From contig JADJBC010000004.1 of the NCBI GenBank assembly GCA_016703945.1, positions 79,153 to 143,152 on the forward strand: a stretch of 64,000 bases of DNA, in the 5' to 3' direction. Origin of the DNA: Candidatus Aalborgicola danicus. GTDB taxonomy: Bacteria; Pseudomonadota; Gammaproteobacteria; Burkholderiales; Burkholderiaceae_C. The notes beneath the pieces are model-generated. The model saw only the letters and a list, made by a program, of their open reading frames with translations, was not told where the DNA came from and searched no databases. A program made the position numbers and the translations under genes. Shown one piece after another: positions 28,301 through 40,788 of the stretch. Every line of letters starts with the position of its first letter. Position 1 is the first letter of the stretch.

Positions 28301-31300
28301 GACAAGCCAGACCTTCACCGTGGCCATCACCAACGACACCACGTTTGAAGGCGCCGAGAACTACACCGCCAACCTGTCAGCACCCACCGGTGGCGCCACG
28401 ATTGCCACCGGCACCGTGACCACCACCATCAACGACGACGGCACGGGCGGCCCTCCAGGCACCGACAACGACACGCCCGCTCTGTCCATCGCTGATATCT
28501 CGGTCGTAGAAGGCGCCAGCGCCGTCTTTACCGTGAGCCTGTCAACCCCAGCACCAGCGCCGTGGTATTCACACCAAGCTTGGCCAATGGCACTGCCACA
28601 CTGGGTACCGATACTGCAGGCGCAGGCACTCTGGAGTTCAACAGCGGCACCGTCCTGGTCCCCGTGTGTGGACTGCTGTGAGCGGCAATGTGACCATCCC
28701 CGCAGGCGCCACCTCCGTGCAGCTGCGCGGCCACCACCGATGATGTGATTTCTGAAGGCAACGAGACCTTCACACTCACCGCCACTCCGGTCTCCGGCGC
28801 CACTACGGCTGTCGCCACCGGCACGGCCACCATTACCGATAACGACGGAGCGCCCCAGTTCTCCATCAACGACGTCACCGTCAATGAGGGTGCGGGCACC
28901 ATCACCTTCACCGTGAGCCTGTCCAACCCCGGGCGCGGGCGCCCTGACCGTGGACTACGCCACCGCCAGCGGCACCGCCACTGCGGGCACTGGCACCAGC
29001 GACGTGACAGCGGGCACCAGCGCATTGACTGGCACTTTGACCTTCGCCCCAGGCGTGCTCACCCAGACCGTGACTCTGAACGTCACCAATGACACCATCT
29101 ACGAAGTCAGCGAAGCCTTTGCCGTGAACCTCTCCAACGCCTCCGCTGGCGCTGGTATTGCCGATGGCATCGGAGCCGGCACCATCAAGGATGACGGCAC
29201 GGGCGGCCCTCCAGGCACCGACAACGACACGCCCACGTTGACCCTCACCGGCCCGGCCACGGTCAACGAAGCCGCCGGCACCCTGACCTACACCGTCACG
29301 CTGTCCAACCCCGCCAGCGGCCCCCATCACGGTGGCCTACAACACGGCCAGCGGCACTGCCACCTCGGGCGCCGACTTCGGCGCAAGCTCCGGCACGCTG
29401 ACCTTTGCACCCAATGTGACAAGCCAGACCTTCACCGTGGCCATCACCAACGACACCACGTTTGAAGGCGCCGAGAACTACACCGCCAACCTGTCAGCAC
29501 CCACCGGTGGCGCCACGATTGCCACCGGCACCGTGACCACCACCATCAACGACGACGGCACGGGCGGCCCTCCAGGCACCGACAACGACACGCCCGCTCT
29601 GTCCATCGCTGATATCTCGGTCGTAGAAGGCGCCAGCGCCGTCTTTACCGTGAGCCTGTCCAACCCCAGCACCAGCGCCGTGGTATTCACACCAAGCTTG
29701 GCCAATGGCACTGCCACACTGGGTACCGATACTGCAGGCGCAGGCACTCTGGAGTTCAACAGCGGCACCGTCCTAGTCCCCGTGTGGACTGCTGTGAGCG
29801 GCAATGTGACCATCCCCGCAGGCGCCACCTCCGTGCAGCTGCGCTTGGCCACCACCGATGATGTGATTTCTGAAGGCAACGAGACCTTCCACACTCACCG
29901 CCACTCCGGTCTCCGGCGCCACTACGGCTGTCGCCACCGGCACGGCCACCATTACCGATAACGACGGAGCGCCCCAGTTCTCCATCAACGACGTCACCGT
30001 CAATGAGGGTGCGGGCACCATCACCTTCACCGTGAGCCTGTCCAACCCGGGCGCGGGCGCCCTGACCGTGGACTACGCCACCGCCAGCGGCACCGCCACT
30101 GCGGGCACTGGCACCAGCGACGTGACAGCGGGCACCAGCGCATTGACTGGCACTTTGACCTTCGCCCCAGGCGTGCTCACCCAGACCGTGACTCTGAACG
30201 TCACCAATGACACCATCTACGAAGTCAGCGAAGCCTTTGCCGTGAACCTCTCCAACGCCTCCGCTGGCGCTGGTATTGCCGATGGCATCGGAGCCGGCAC
30301 CATCAAGGATGACGGCACGGGCGGCCCTCCAGGCACCGACAACGACACGCCCACGTTGACCCTCACCGGCCCGGCCACGGTCAACGAAGCCGCCGGCACC
30401 CTGACCTACACCGTCACGCTGTCCAACCCCGCCAGCGGCCCCATCACGGTGGCCTACAACACGGCCAGCGGCACTGCCACCTCGGGCGCCGACTTCGGCG
30501 CAAGCTCCGGCACGCTGACCTTTGCACCCAATGTGACAAGCCAGACCTTCACCGTGGCCATCACCAACGACACCACGTTTGAAGGCGCCGAGAACTACAC
30601 CGCCAACCTGTCAGCACCCACCGGTGGCGCCACGATTGCCACCGGCACCGTGACCACCACCATCAACGACGACGGCACGGGCGGCCCTCCAGGCACCGAC
30701 AACGACACGCCCGCTCTGTCCATCGCTGATATCTCGGTCGTAGAAGGCGCCAGCGCCGTCTTTACCGTGAGCCTGTCCAACCCCAGCACCAGCGCCGTGG
30801 TATTCACACCAAGCTTGGCCAATGGCACTGCCACACTGGGTACCGATACTGCAGGCGCAGGCACTCTGGAGTTCAACAGCGGCACCGTCCTAGTCCCCGT
30901 GTGGACTGCTGTGAGCGGCAATGTGACCATCCCCGCAGGCGCCACCTCCGTGCAGCTGCGCTTGGCCACCACCGATGATGTGATTTCTGAAGGCAACGAG
31001 ACCTTCACACTCACCGCCACTCCGGTCTCCGGCGCCACTACGGCTGTCGCCACCGGCACGGCCACCATTACCGATAACGACGGAGCGCCCCAGTTCTCCA
31101 TCAACGACGTCACCGTCAATGAGGGTGCGGGCACCATCACCTTCACCGTGAGCCTGTCCAACCCGGGCGCGGGCGCCCTGACCGTGGACTACGCCACCGC
31201 CAGCGGCACCGCCACTGCGGGCACTGGCACCAGCGACGTGACAGCGGGCACCAGCGCATTGACTGGCACTTTGACCTTCGCCCCAGGCGTGCTCACCCCA

Positions 31301-34300
31301 GACCGTGACTCTGAACGTCACCAATGACACCATCTACGAAGTCAGCGAAGCCTTTGCCGTGAACCTCTCCAACGCCTCCGCTGGCGCTGGTATTGCCGAT
31401 GGCATCGGAGCCGGCACCATCAGGATGACGGCACGGGCGGCCCTCCAGGCACCGACAACGACACGCCCACGTTGACCCTCACCGGCCCGGCCACGGTCAA
31501 CGAAGCCGCCGGCACCCTGACCTACACCGTCACGCTGTCCAACCCCGCCAGCGGCCCCATCACGGTGGCCTACAACACGGCCAGCGGCACTGCCACCTCG
31601 GCGCCGACTTCGGCGCAAGCTCCGGCACGCTGACCTTTGCACCCAATGTGACAAGCCAGACCTTCACCGTGGCCATCACCAACGACACCACGTTTGAAGG
31701 CGCCGAGAACTACACCGCCAACCTGTCAGCACCCACCGGTGGCGCCACGATTGCCACCGGCACCGTGACCACCACCATCAACGACGACGGCACGGGCGGC
31801 CCTCCAGGCACCGACAACGACACGCCCGCTCTGTCCATCGCTGATATCTCGGTCGTAGAAGGCGCCAGCGCCGTCTTTACCGTGAGCCTGTCCAACCCCA
31901 GCACCAGCGCCGTGGTATTCACACCAAGCTTGGCCAATGGCACTGCCACACTGGGTACCGATACTGCAGGCGCAGGCACTCTGGAGTTCAACAGCGGCAC
32001 CGTCCTAGTCCCCGTGTGGACTGCTGTGAGCGGCAATGTGACCATCCCCGCAGGCGCCACCTCCGTGCAGCTGCGCTTGGCCACCACCGATGATGTGATT
32101 TCTGACGGCAACGAGACCTTCACACTCACCGCCACTCCGGTCTCCGGCGCCACTACGTCTGTCGCCACCGGCACGGCCACCATTACCGATAACGACGGAG
32201 CGCCCCAGTTCTCCATCCACGACGTCACCGTCAATGAGGGTGCGGGCACCATCACCTTCACCGTGAGCCTGTCCAACCCGGGCGCGGGCCCTGACCGTGG
32301 ACTACGCCACCGCCAGCGGCACCGCCACTGCGGGCACTGGCACCAGCGACGTGACAGCGGGCACCAGCGCATTGACTGGCACTTTGACCTTCGCCCCAGG
32401 CGTGCTCACCCAGACCGTGACTCTGAACGTCACCAATGACACCATCTACGAAGTCAGCGAAGCCTTTGCCGTGAACCTCTCCAACGCCTCCGCTGGCGCT
32501 GGTATTGCCGATGGCATCGGAGCCGGCACCATCAAGGATGACGGCACGGGCGGCCCTCCAGGCACCGACAACGACACGCCCGCTCTGTCCATCGCTGATA
32601 TCTCGGTCGTAGAAGGCGCCAGCGCCGTCTTTACCGTGAGCCTGTCCAACCCCAGCACCAGCGCCGTGGTATTCACACCAAGCTTGGCCAATGGCACTGC
32701 CACACTGGGTACCGATACTGCAGGCGCAGGCACTCTGGAGTTCAACAGCGGCACCGTCCTAGTCCCCGTGTGGACTGCTGTGAGCGGCAATGTGACCATC
32801 CCCGCAGGCGCCACCTCCGTGCAGCTGCGCTTGGCCACCACCGATGATGTGATTTCTGAAGGCAACGAGACCTTCACACTCACCGCCACTCCGGTCTCCG
32901 GCGCCACTACGGCTGTCGCCACCGGCACGGCCACCATTACCGATAACGACGGAGCGCCCCGGTTCTCCATCAACGACGTCACCGTCAATGAGGTGCGGGC
33001 ACCATCACCTTCACCGTGAGCCTGTCCAACCCGGGCGCGGGCGCCCTGACCGTGGACTACGCCACCGCCAGCGGCACCGCCACTGCGGGCACTGGCACCA
33101 GCGACGTGACAGCGGGCACCAGCGCATTGACTGGCACTTTGACCTTCGCCCCAGGCGTGCTCACCCAGACCGTGACTCTGAACGTCACCAATGACACCAT
33201 CTACGAAGTCAGCGAAGCCTTTGCCGTGAACCTCTCCAACGCCTCCGCTGGCGCTGGTATTGCCGATGGCATCGGAGCCGGCACCATCAAGGATGACGGC
33301 ACGGGCGGCCCTCCAGGCACCGACAACGACACGCCCACGTTGACCCTCACCGGCCCGGCCACGGTCAACGAAGCCGCCGGCACCCTGACCTACACCGTCA
33401 CGCTGTCCAACCCCGCCAGCGGCCCCATCACGGTGGCCTACAACACGGCCAGCGGCACTGCCACCTCGGGCGCCGACTTCGGCGCAAGCTCCGGCACGCT
33501 GACCTTTGCACCCAATGTGACAAGCCAGACCTTCACCGTGGCCATCACCAACGACACCACGTTTGAAGGCGCCGAGAACTACACCGCCAACCTGTCAGCA
33601 CCCACCGGTGGCGCCACGATTGCCACCGGCACCGTGACCACCACCATCAACGACGACGGCACGGGCGGCCCTCCAGGCACCGACAACGACACGCCCGCTC
33701 GTCCATCGCTGATATCTCGGTCGTAGAAGGCGCCAGCGCCGTCTTTACCGTGAGCCTGTCCAACCCCAGCACCAGCGCCGTGGTATTCACACCAAGCTTG
33801 GCCAATGGCACTGCCACACTGGGTACCGATACTGCAGGCGCAGGCACTCTGGAGTTCAACAGCGGCACCGTCCTAGTCCCCGTGTGGACTGCTGTGAGCG
33901 GCAAGTGACCATCCCCGCAGGCGCCACCTCCGTGCAGCTGCGCTTGGCCACCACCGATGATGTGATTTCTGAAGGCAACGAGACCTTCACACTCACCGCC
34001 ACTCCGGTCTCCGGCGCCACTACGGCTGTCGCCACCGGCACGGCCACCATTACCGATAACGACGGAGCGCCCCAGTTCTCCATCAACGACGTCACCGTCA
34101 ATGAGGGTGCGGGCACCATCACCTTCACCGTGAGCCTGTCCAACCCGGGCGCGGGCGCCCTGACCGTGGACTACGCCACCGCCAGCGGCACCGCCACTGC
34201 GGGCACTGGCACCAGCGACGTGACAGCGGGCACCAGCGCATTGACTGGCACTTTGACCTTCGCCCCAGGCGTGCTCACCCAGACCGTGACTCTGAACGTC

Positions 34301-37300
34301 ACCAATGACACCATCTACGAAGTCAGCGAAGCCTTTGCCGTGAACCTCTCCAACGCCTCCGCTGGCGCTGGTATTGCCGATGGCATCGGAGCCGGCACCA
34401 TCAAGGATGACGGCACGGGCGGCCCTCCAGGCACCGACAACGACACGCCCACGTTGACCCCTCACCGGCCCGGCCACGGTCAACGAAGCCGCCGGCACCC
34501 TGACCTACACCGTCACGCTGTCCAACCCCGCCAGCGGCCCCATCACGGTGGCCTACAACACGGCCAGCGGCACTGCCACTCGGGCGCCGACTTCGGCGCA
34601 AGCTCCGGCACGCTGACCTTTGCACCCAATGTGACAAGCCAGACCTTCACCGTGGCCATCACCAACGACACCACGTTTGAAGGCGCCGAGAACTACACCG
34701 CCAACCTGTCAGCACCCACCGGTGGCGCCACGATTGCCACCGGCACCGTGACCACCACCATCAACGACGACGGCACGGGCGGCCCTCCAGGCACCGACAA
34801 CGACACGCCCACGATTGCAGTGTCGGTACTGCCCGCCAGCGTGCTGGAAGACGGCATACCCAATCTGGTGTACACCTTCACGCTCAGCAACACTTCTGCG
34901 TTTGCAACCACGGTGAACTACACGCTCAGCGGTACAGCTGCCAACGGCACGGACTACAGCGGCTCGGCTGTCACCGGCACCGTCACGATTCCGGCCAACA
35001 GTTTGAGCGCCAGCATCACCATCGATCCCAGTACGGACACCACGTTTGAGGGCAACGAGACGGTGGTTGCCACCATCAACAGCGCCACCAGCAACGCGGT
35101 GCCCCTGACGGCCACCACGGCCAGCGCCACCGGTACCATCACCGACAACGACACGCCCACGATTGCAGTGTCGGTGCTGCCTGTGAGCGTGCTTGAAGAC
35201 GGCATACCCAATCTGGTGTACACCTTTACGCTGAGCACGGTGTCGGCGTTTGCAACCACGGTGAACTACACGCTCAGCGGTACAGCTGCCAACGGCACGG
35301 ACTACAGCGGCTCGGCTGTCACCGGAACCGTCACGATTCCGGCCAACAGCTTGAGCGCCAGCATCACCATCGATCCCAGTACGGACACCACATTTGAGGG
35401 CAACGAGACGGTGATTGCCACCATCAACAGCGCCACCAGCAACGCGGTGCCCCTGACGGCCACCACGGCCAGCGCCACCGGCACCATCACCGACAACGAC
35501 ACGCCCACGATTGCAGTGTCGGTGCTGCCTGTGAGCGTGCTTCGAAGACGGCATACCCAATCTGGTGTACACCTTCACGCTCAGCAACACTTCTGCGTTT
35601 GCAACCACGGTGAACTACACGCTCAGCGGTACAGCTGCCAACGGCACGGACTACAGCGGCTCGGCTGTCACCGGAACCGTCACGATTCCGGCCAACAGCT
35701 TGAGCGCCAGCATCACCATCGATCCCAGTACGGACACCACGTTTGAGGGGCAACGAGACGGTGATTGCCACCATCAACAGCGCCACCAGCAACGCGGTGC
35801 CCCTGACGGCCACCACGGCCAGCGCCACCGGTACCATCACCGACAACGACACGCCCACGATTGCAGTGTCGGTGCTGCCTGTGAGCGTGCTCGAAGACGG
35901 CATACCCAATCTGGTGTACACCTTCACGCTCAGCAACACTTCTGCGTTTGCAACCACGGTGAACTACACACTCAGCGGTACCGCAGCCAACGGCACGGAC
36001 TACAGCGGCTCGGCTGTCACCGGAACCGTCACGATTCCGGCCAACAGCTTGAGCGCCAGCATCACCATCAATCCCAGTACGGACACTGCTGCGGAGGCCA
36101 ACGAGACGGTGATTGCAACGATCAACAGCGCTACCAGTAACGCGGTCTCATTGACGATCACCACCGCGGCGGCCACCGGCACCATCACCGACGACGACAC
36201 ACCGTCCATTAGTGGCGCCCGCACCAGTTCGGTATCCGAGGAGGGCCTGACCAATGGAATCGTTGACACCTTTGGCACTATTGACACAACCAACTCCGTT
36301 ACAAATACCGGCCAATTTACTGTTAGCAATGCAACGGAGTAACAATGGCGGTTCCTTCCGGAATCTACACAGCGGGAGGAACAACCATCACATGGGCGCT
36401 TACCAATGGCAATCAAACCTTGACCGGTAGCGCTGGCGCACAGACCGTGATGACCGTGACTATCGACAACGCAGGCAACTACACCACCACCCTGCTGGCG
36501 CCGATTGACCACGCAAATAACGCCGCTGAAGATGTCAGAAACCATTGATATACCAATCACGGCGACCAACGGCGTCGCGACCGCCCCACCACACTCACAG
36601 TGAGCGTGGAAGATGATGCCCCATCAGCCACCAACACCGCCTCGTCGGTGACACTGCCGAACGTCACTACCAATATTCAGCTGATTCTTGACGTTTCGGG
36701 CTCCATGAGCACTACCGACGCCGGTGGCGGCAAAACCCGGCTTCAATTGATGAAAGAGTCCGTCACCCAGTTGCTGGATAGCTACGACAATCTGGGCGAA
36801 ATTCGCGTCAACCTTGTGACTTTTTCGACCAGTGCGGCACAACTAGGCAGCATCTGGGTCGATATCGTTACCGCAAAAGCCATCATCAATGGCGGGACGG
36901 TCAACGGAACAACCTATACGGGATTGGTTGCAAATGGCTGGACCAATTACGATGCGGCACTAACCACGGCACAAACTGCATTCGCAACCAGTGGAAAGAT
37001 CAGCGGCGGACAAAACATCACCTATTTTCTGTCAGACGGGGAACCAACACGCCCAACAGGCAGTGAAGGAATCAGCCCAGCAGAAGAAACAGTCTGGACG
37101 AATTTCTTAGATGCCAACGACATCAAGAGCTTGCCTTTGGCATGGGCACCGGCGCGTCGCAAGCCAACATCGATCCGATTGCCTATAACGGTGTCACTCC
37201 TGTCAACATCCCCGGTGTGGTTGTTTCCGACATCACCCAATTGCCGCCTATTTTGCGCGACAGTGTGGTGGCGGCAACGCCTGGCAATGTGATTACCAGT

Positions 37301-38539
37301 GGCGGCACCTCAGTGGGCTTCGGTGGAGATGGATCGGGCAATATTGAAACACTGACGATCGATGGCTCGATCTACACCTTTAACCCCACCGATACCCCCA
37401 CCGTTGGCGGCTCGGTTACGGTTTCTGGCACCAATCGGGGCGTGTTTAACACGGTCACCAACACATTGACCGTTACTACACTGATTAACGGCAGTTTTGT
37501 TGTCGACCTGGACACTGGCGACTACACCTATACCGCTGCGCCAACCATAACCTCGGTTCAACAAGAAAACATCGCCTACACGGTGCGCGACCGTGATGGA
37601 GACCCGGCCGCCGCATCGCTAACGATCACGGTCAATCCGCCGCCAGTCGGGCCAGCCGTGCCGATCAACGTGCTGACTGTCAGTAGCCCAGCAGCCGTGG
37701 CAGAAGGCGCAAACCTTGTCTATACGGTCAACCTGGGGCTGATGACTTCAAACACGGCCACCACCTTTGCCCTCGCCCTGGGCGGCGGCACTGCGTCTAA
37801 TTCGGACTACAACGCAATCCCCACCGCCTTCAGCAACGGGGTGACCCACAACAGCGGGACCGGCCTGATTACCGTACCGGCCAGTGTGGTCAGCTTTACC
37901 GTCACCGTTGCCACCTTGAATGACAACGTGATCGATGGTGCCACTGCTGAGACGCTTCCCCTGATCGTTGGCGGCGTGACGGGCACGGGCCGAATCACCG
38001 ATACCGATACGCCGACCATCACCGGTACTGGCGGCAACAACACCCTGACCGGGGATAACAATGTGAACATCATCGATGGTCTTGGCGGGAACGATACGAT
38101 TGATGCACGGAACTGCAATGACCTCATCCGCGGTGGCGCAGGCAACGACACCATGACTGGAGGCGGCGGCGCCGATACCTTTGTGTTCCAGCTTGCCGAC
38201 AAGGGAGCACCGGGCCTTCCTGCAGCAGATGTTCTTATCGACAATCTTGGAACAACCACTGACCGACTGGATTTGAGCGATTTGTTGCAGGGCGAACAAC
38301 ACACCGTGGGCATCGGCAACTTGCTCAACTACATGAGTTTTGAGCAAGTTGGGGCCAACGTTCTTGTCCATGTCAGTTCGGCTGGTAGTCTGGATGCCGG
38401 TCGCACCAACGTTACCGCTGTTCAGGATCAAACGATCCAGCTCAATACGACAACCTTGCTACAACTGGGTGGTACTGGTACGACGGACAGCATCATTATT
38501 CAAACCCTGTTGACTAACGGCAAACTGATCGTGGATTGA
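22322..38539 (+). CDS. Giant LapA-type RTX adhesin, broken by many one-base indels as sequenced
   Basis: If the indels are repaired this is one gene for about 5,400 residues. The ATG at 22322 follows AAGGAT. Residues 1-125 form a LapA-type retention module ending in TAAG (117-120), the motif cut by LapG protease. Next come a linker, Calx-beta modules (23141-36205), a VWA domain with an intact MIDAS DVSGS (about 36,660-37,250, broken near 37,133), another Calx-beta-like module, RTX repeats (GGNDTIDARN, GGAGNDTMTGG; about 38,020-38,190) and a C-terminal type I secretion signal. No other reading frame competes. The gene is exported by the adjacent LapB/LapC pair and TolC protein. Clear breaks include 24,143, 25,009, 36,535-36,590 and 37,133. 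Confidence 0.88.
23141..25060 (+). repeat. Calx-beta dimer array (AB), period 660 bp
   Basis: Two alternating Calx-beta modules repeat every 660 bases (220 residues): copies begin at 23141, 23801 and 24460. Module A contains VDYTTATFSNGVT, module B contains SVSYNTSNGTA. The third B module switches near 25,060 into the end of a module of the next array (GIGAGTIKDDGTGG), a hybrid that suggests recombination between arrays. Confidence 0.85.
25143..34810 (+). repeat. Calx-beta trimer array (CDE), period 1,116 bp, nine copies
   Basis: Three different Calx-beta modules (C and D together 252 residues, E 120 residues) form a 372-residue unit. Unit starts, taken at GCTCTGTCC, are 25143, 26252, 27364, 28479, 29596, 30713, 31828, 32582 and 33697. 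The seventh unit lacks E. Later copies are almost base-for-base identical; the first carries more than ten indels. Copy number may be wrong in the assembly. Confidence 0.9.
34811..36205 (+). repeat. Calx-beta array (F), period 348 bp, four copies
   Basis: Four modules of 116 residues, each starting TIAVSVLP and containing YTLSGTAANGTDYSGSAVTG, begin at 34811, 35159, 35507 and 35857. The third has two extra bases (35,532 and 35,748 regions). The fourth has diverged at its end. Confidence 0.88.
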
Positions 38540-38606
38540 TTTCGGCAGACGCAGGCCCGCAACCCGTGGGCCTGTGAAAGCCGCTGTTCTTCACCTTCAA
38601 CACCCA

Positions 38607-38646
38607 AAACCCCAAATCAGGTTGCATTGCACCTGATTTGGGGTTT
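38607..38646 (+). terminator. Hairpin after the adhesin gene
   Basis: A perfect 16-bp stem (AAACCCCAAATCAGGT with its complement) and an 8-base loop, 68 bases after the adhesin stop codon. It ends in TTT but has no longer U tract, so it is a probable rather than certain terminator. Confidence 0.65.
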
Positions 38647-38657
38647 CCCTATGGTTT

Positions 38658-38719
38658 ATATGAAAAATAGGCTGCTAGCCCTCGTAGAATATAGTGATGT
38701 AGCTATAAATACGATAGCA
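38658..38719 (-). repeat. Dispersed GCTAT...ATAGC repeat, copy 2
   Basis: Read on the minus strand it starts GCTATCGTATTTATAGC and ends GAGGGCTAGCAGCCTATTTT. It lies just after the adhesin terminator and is followed by a member of a second repeat family (38751-38838). Confidence 0.8.
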
Positions 38720-38750
38720 ATCCGCTCTGAACTTGGCCAGCGTCCTGGGA

Positions 38751-38838
38751 GCTGGGCGGCATGACTGCGCAGGCAAAGGACGCACCTGAGCAGGGGCGGG
38801 GGACGGGGGACACGGAACAGAACGTTCTGGCGCCCTTG
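38751..38838 (-). repeat. Diverged copy of the long-hairpin repeat
   Basis: Aligns over about 85 bases with the reverse complement of 57281-57373: shared blocks include GGGCGGCA, GGCAAAGGA (GGTAAAGGA), GGGGACACGGA and AACGTTCTGG (AACGCTCTGC). The inverted arms have decayed here. It fills the gap before the 3' end of lapD. Confidence 0.6.
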
Positions 38839-38842
38839 GCCC

Positions 38843-40759
38843 TTAGGCCGGCTCGTTCACCGCCGGCCCGGTTGCGCCGTCAAAGTCCACCAGACCCAGC
38901 GCTTTGAGGTCGGCCTCATTGGTGACACCCTCTGCAATCACCATCAAACCGATACTGTGGGCAATGGTGGAGAGGCCTTTGAGGAAGGCCTGGTTGCCAG
39001 CGTTGCCGTCCAGCCCGCGCACAAAGCTGCCGTCCACCTTGAGGTAGTCCAGCCCCAGGCCGTGCAGGCGACCGATTTCGCTGAACTGGCGGCCAAAATG
39101 TTCCAGGCCGAGTTTGCAGCCCAAACCGCGCAAGTCCACACACAGTTCCTTGAACGCATCGAAGTGGGCCAGTGCACCCGACTCGGCCACCTCCAGCCAC
39201 AGCCGGGATGTTCCCGCACGGCGTTTCAAAAGCTTCTGCAAACTGGAGCGGAACTCCGGCAAATAGATCGAGCTGGCCGACAGATTGATGGCCAGGCCCG
39301 TGAGTTGTGGCTTAGCTTCCAACTCATCCAGACCCAAGGCCACGGCTGCCAGATCAAGTTCGGGGGTCAACTTCAGCCGTTCAGCCACCGGCAAAAACTT
39401 GCCCGCCGGTTGCCACTCGCCTTGTTCATCAAACATCAGCCGCAGCGGACACTCGCGGTGCACCAGCTTGCCGTCCAGTGACATCACCGGGAATGACACC
39501 AGGCGCACCCACTTTTGTTCCAGGGCACGGCGGATCATCCTGGACCACTCGTCGGTCGTCCTGGGCGTATCGTCATCGACAAACAGGTTGACCACCTTGA
39601 GGCCGCTGCCGCCTTCAGCCTCCACCGCAGCCAGAGCCAAATCGACTTGTGCAAGTATGGTCTCCATCTCCACCCCCGGTGGAAAGTGCCCGCAACCCAG
39701 CCAGGTTGAAGGGCGGTCCGGCAAATAGGGGGCCGCTTCACGGGTCAATGCCTGAAACAACTGATCGGCAGCCGCCTTGGGGTCACCCAGAGCGGGGACC
39801 AGCATTGCAAAATCCGCTCCATTGAGCCGGGCCGCCAACGCATCCGGGTACTGCACAACCACCGACGCCAGGCCGCGTCCGAAGGCACGCAACAGTTCAT
39901 CCGTGTCCTTGCGCCCCAAGGATTGATTGACGGCCGCCAAATTCGCCACCCGTGCAATAAACACAGCACCACCCACCGAAGTTTCGGCCTGCACCGTATC
40001 ACGCAATCGCGACATGAAGTTGCTGCGATTGGCCAGCCCGGTCAGGGTGTCGCAATTAGCCTCACGGCGCACGCCTTCGAGCCGCTACGCCTCATCGTCA
40101 AACATCGCCTTCAGCCGGGCGACCGTCACATTCATGGCCTGCGCCAGCTTCTTGAGCTCGGGTACCGACGGTTCTTCCATGGTGACAAAGCGGCGCTCGG
40201 TAATTGCCTGGGCCTGGTCAATCACAGCGTCCAATGGTTTGCGCAGTCGCCGCAGAACCAATGAGCTCATATAGCCCCCCGCGAGACCCGCCAAGGACAA
40301 GGCCAGCACCATTTCTTGCGCGCTTTTCCACAGCGCTGCATACGCGAAGCGACTTTGGCTTACCAAAGTGACCGTTCCAAACTGCTTCCAACCGCTGGAT
40401 ATCTGCGCCTGACCGGGCTGTGCATCAATCGGCAACAAGTGTGCAAACCACGAGGGTGCGCCCAGATCGGTATCGGTACTGACACGCTCGGACATGGTCT
40501 TGCCTTGCGGGTTGACCACCCTCACCACTTCATAGTGACCGCCATCGAACAAAGAGGAAACCACCAGATCCACAGTCACTTCATCCGGATTGCTTTGGCT
40601 CAGCGACAAGGCCAGAGCCGTCGCGTTGTCAGTGTTCTTGATGGAGAGTTGCGATTCCAGATAGGTCCGCGCACTCAGCATGGACACCAATAGACTCCCT
40701 GCAAGTGCCATCAAGGTACTGGCAATGATGGCGAGCCACAATTGACGAAACATGGACAT
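38843..40759 (-). CDS. lapD: LapD-like c-di-GMP receptor, interrupted by an in-frame amber codon
   Basis: Inner-membrane receptor that, when bound to c-di-GMP, sequesters the periplasmic protease LapG. The ATG at 40759 has AAGGAA upstream. Order: membrane helix (residues 7-28), periplasmic LapD/MoxY-type domain to about 150, second helix, HAMP region, degenerate GGDEF (NGADF in place of GGDEF) and degenerate EAL (HRECPLRL at the EAL position), ending DFDGATGPAVNEPA. Loss of both catalytic motifs fits a receptor rather than an enzyme. Codon 225 is TAG (40085-40087) in DDEA-stop-RLEGVRREA, where Gln (CAG) would be expected. Both flanks are in the same frame. Confidence 0.88.
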
Positions 40760-40788
40760 TTTTCGTTTTCCTTAAAAGAGCACGGCAA

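Noticed and set aside
33647..34498. Long minus-strand frames opposite the Calx-beta array, repeated many times
   Set aside because: They recur with the 1,116-bp unit and are antisense to real modules; not independent genes.
25143..34810. Regular repeats considered as a CRISPR array or satellite DNA
   Set aside because: Units of 1,116 bp code for Calx-beta modules in one frame; no short direct repeat with unique spacers.
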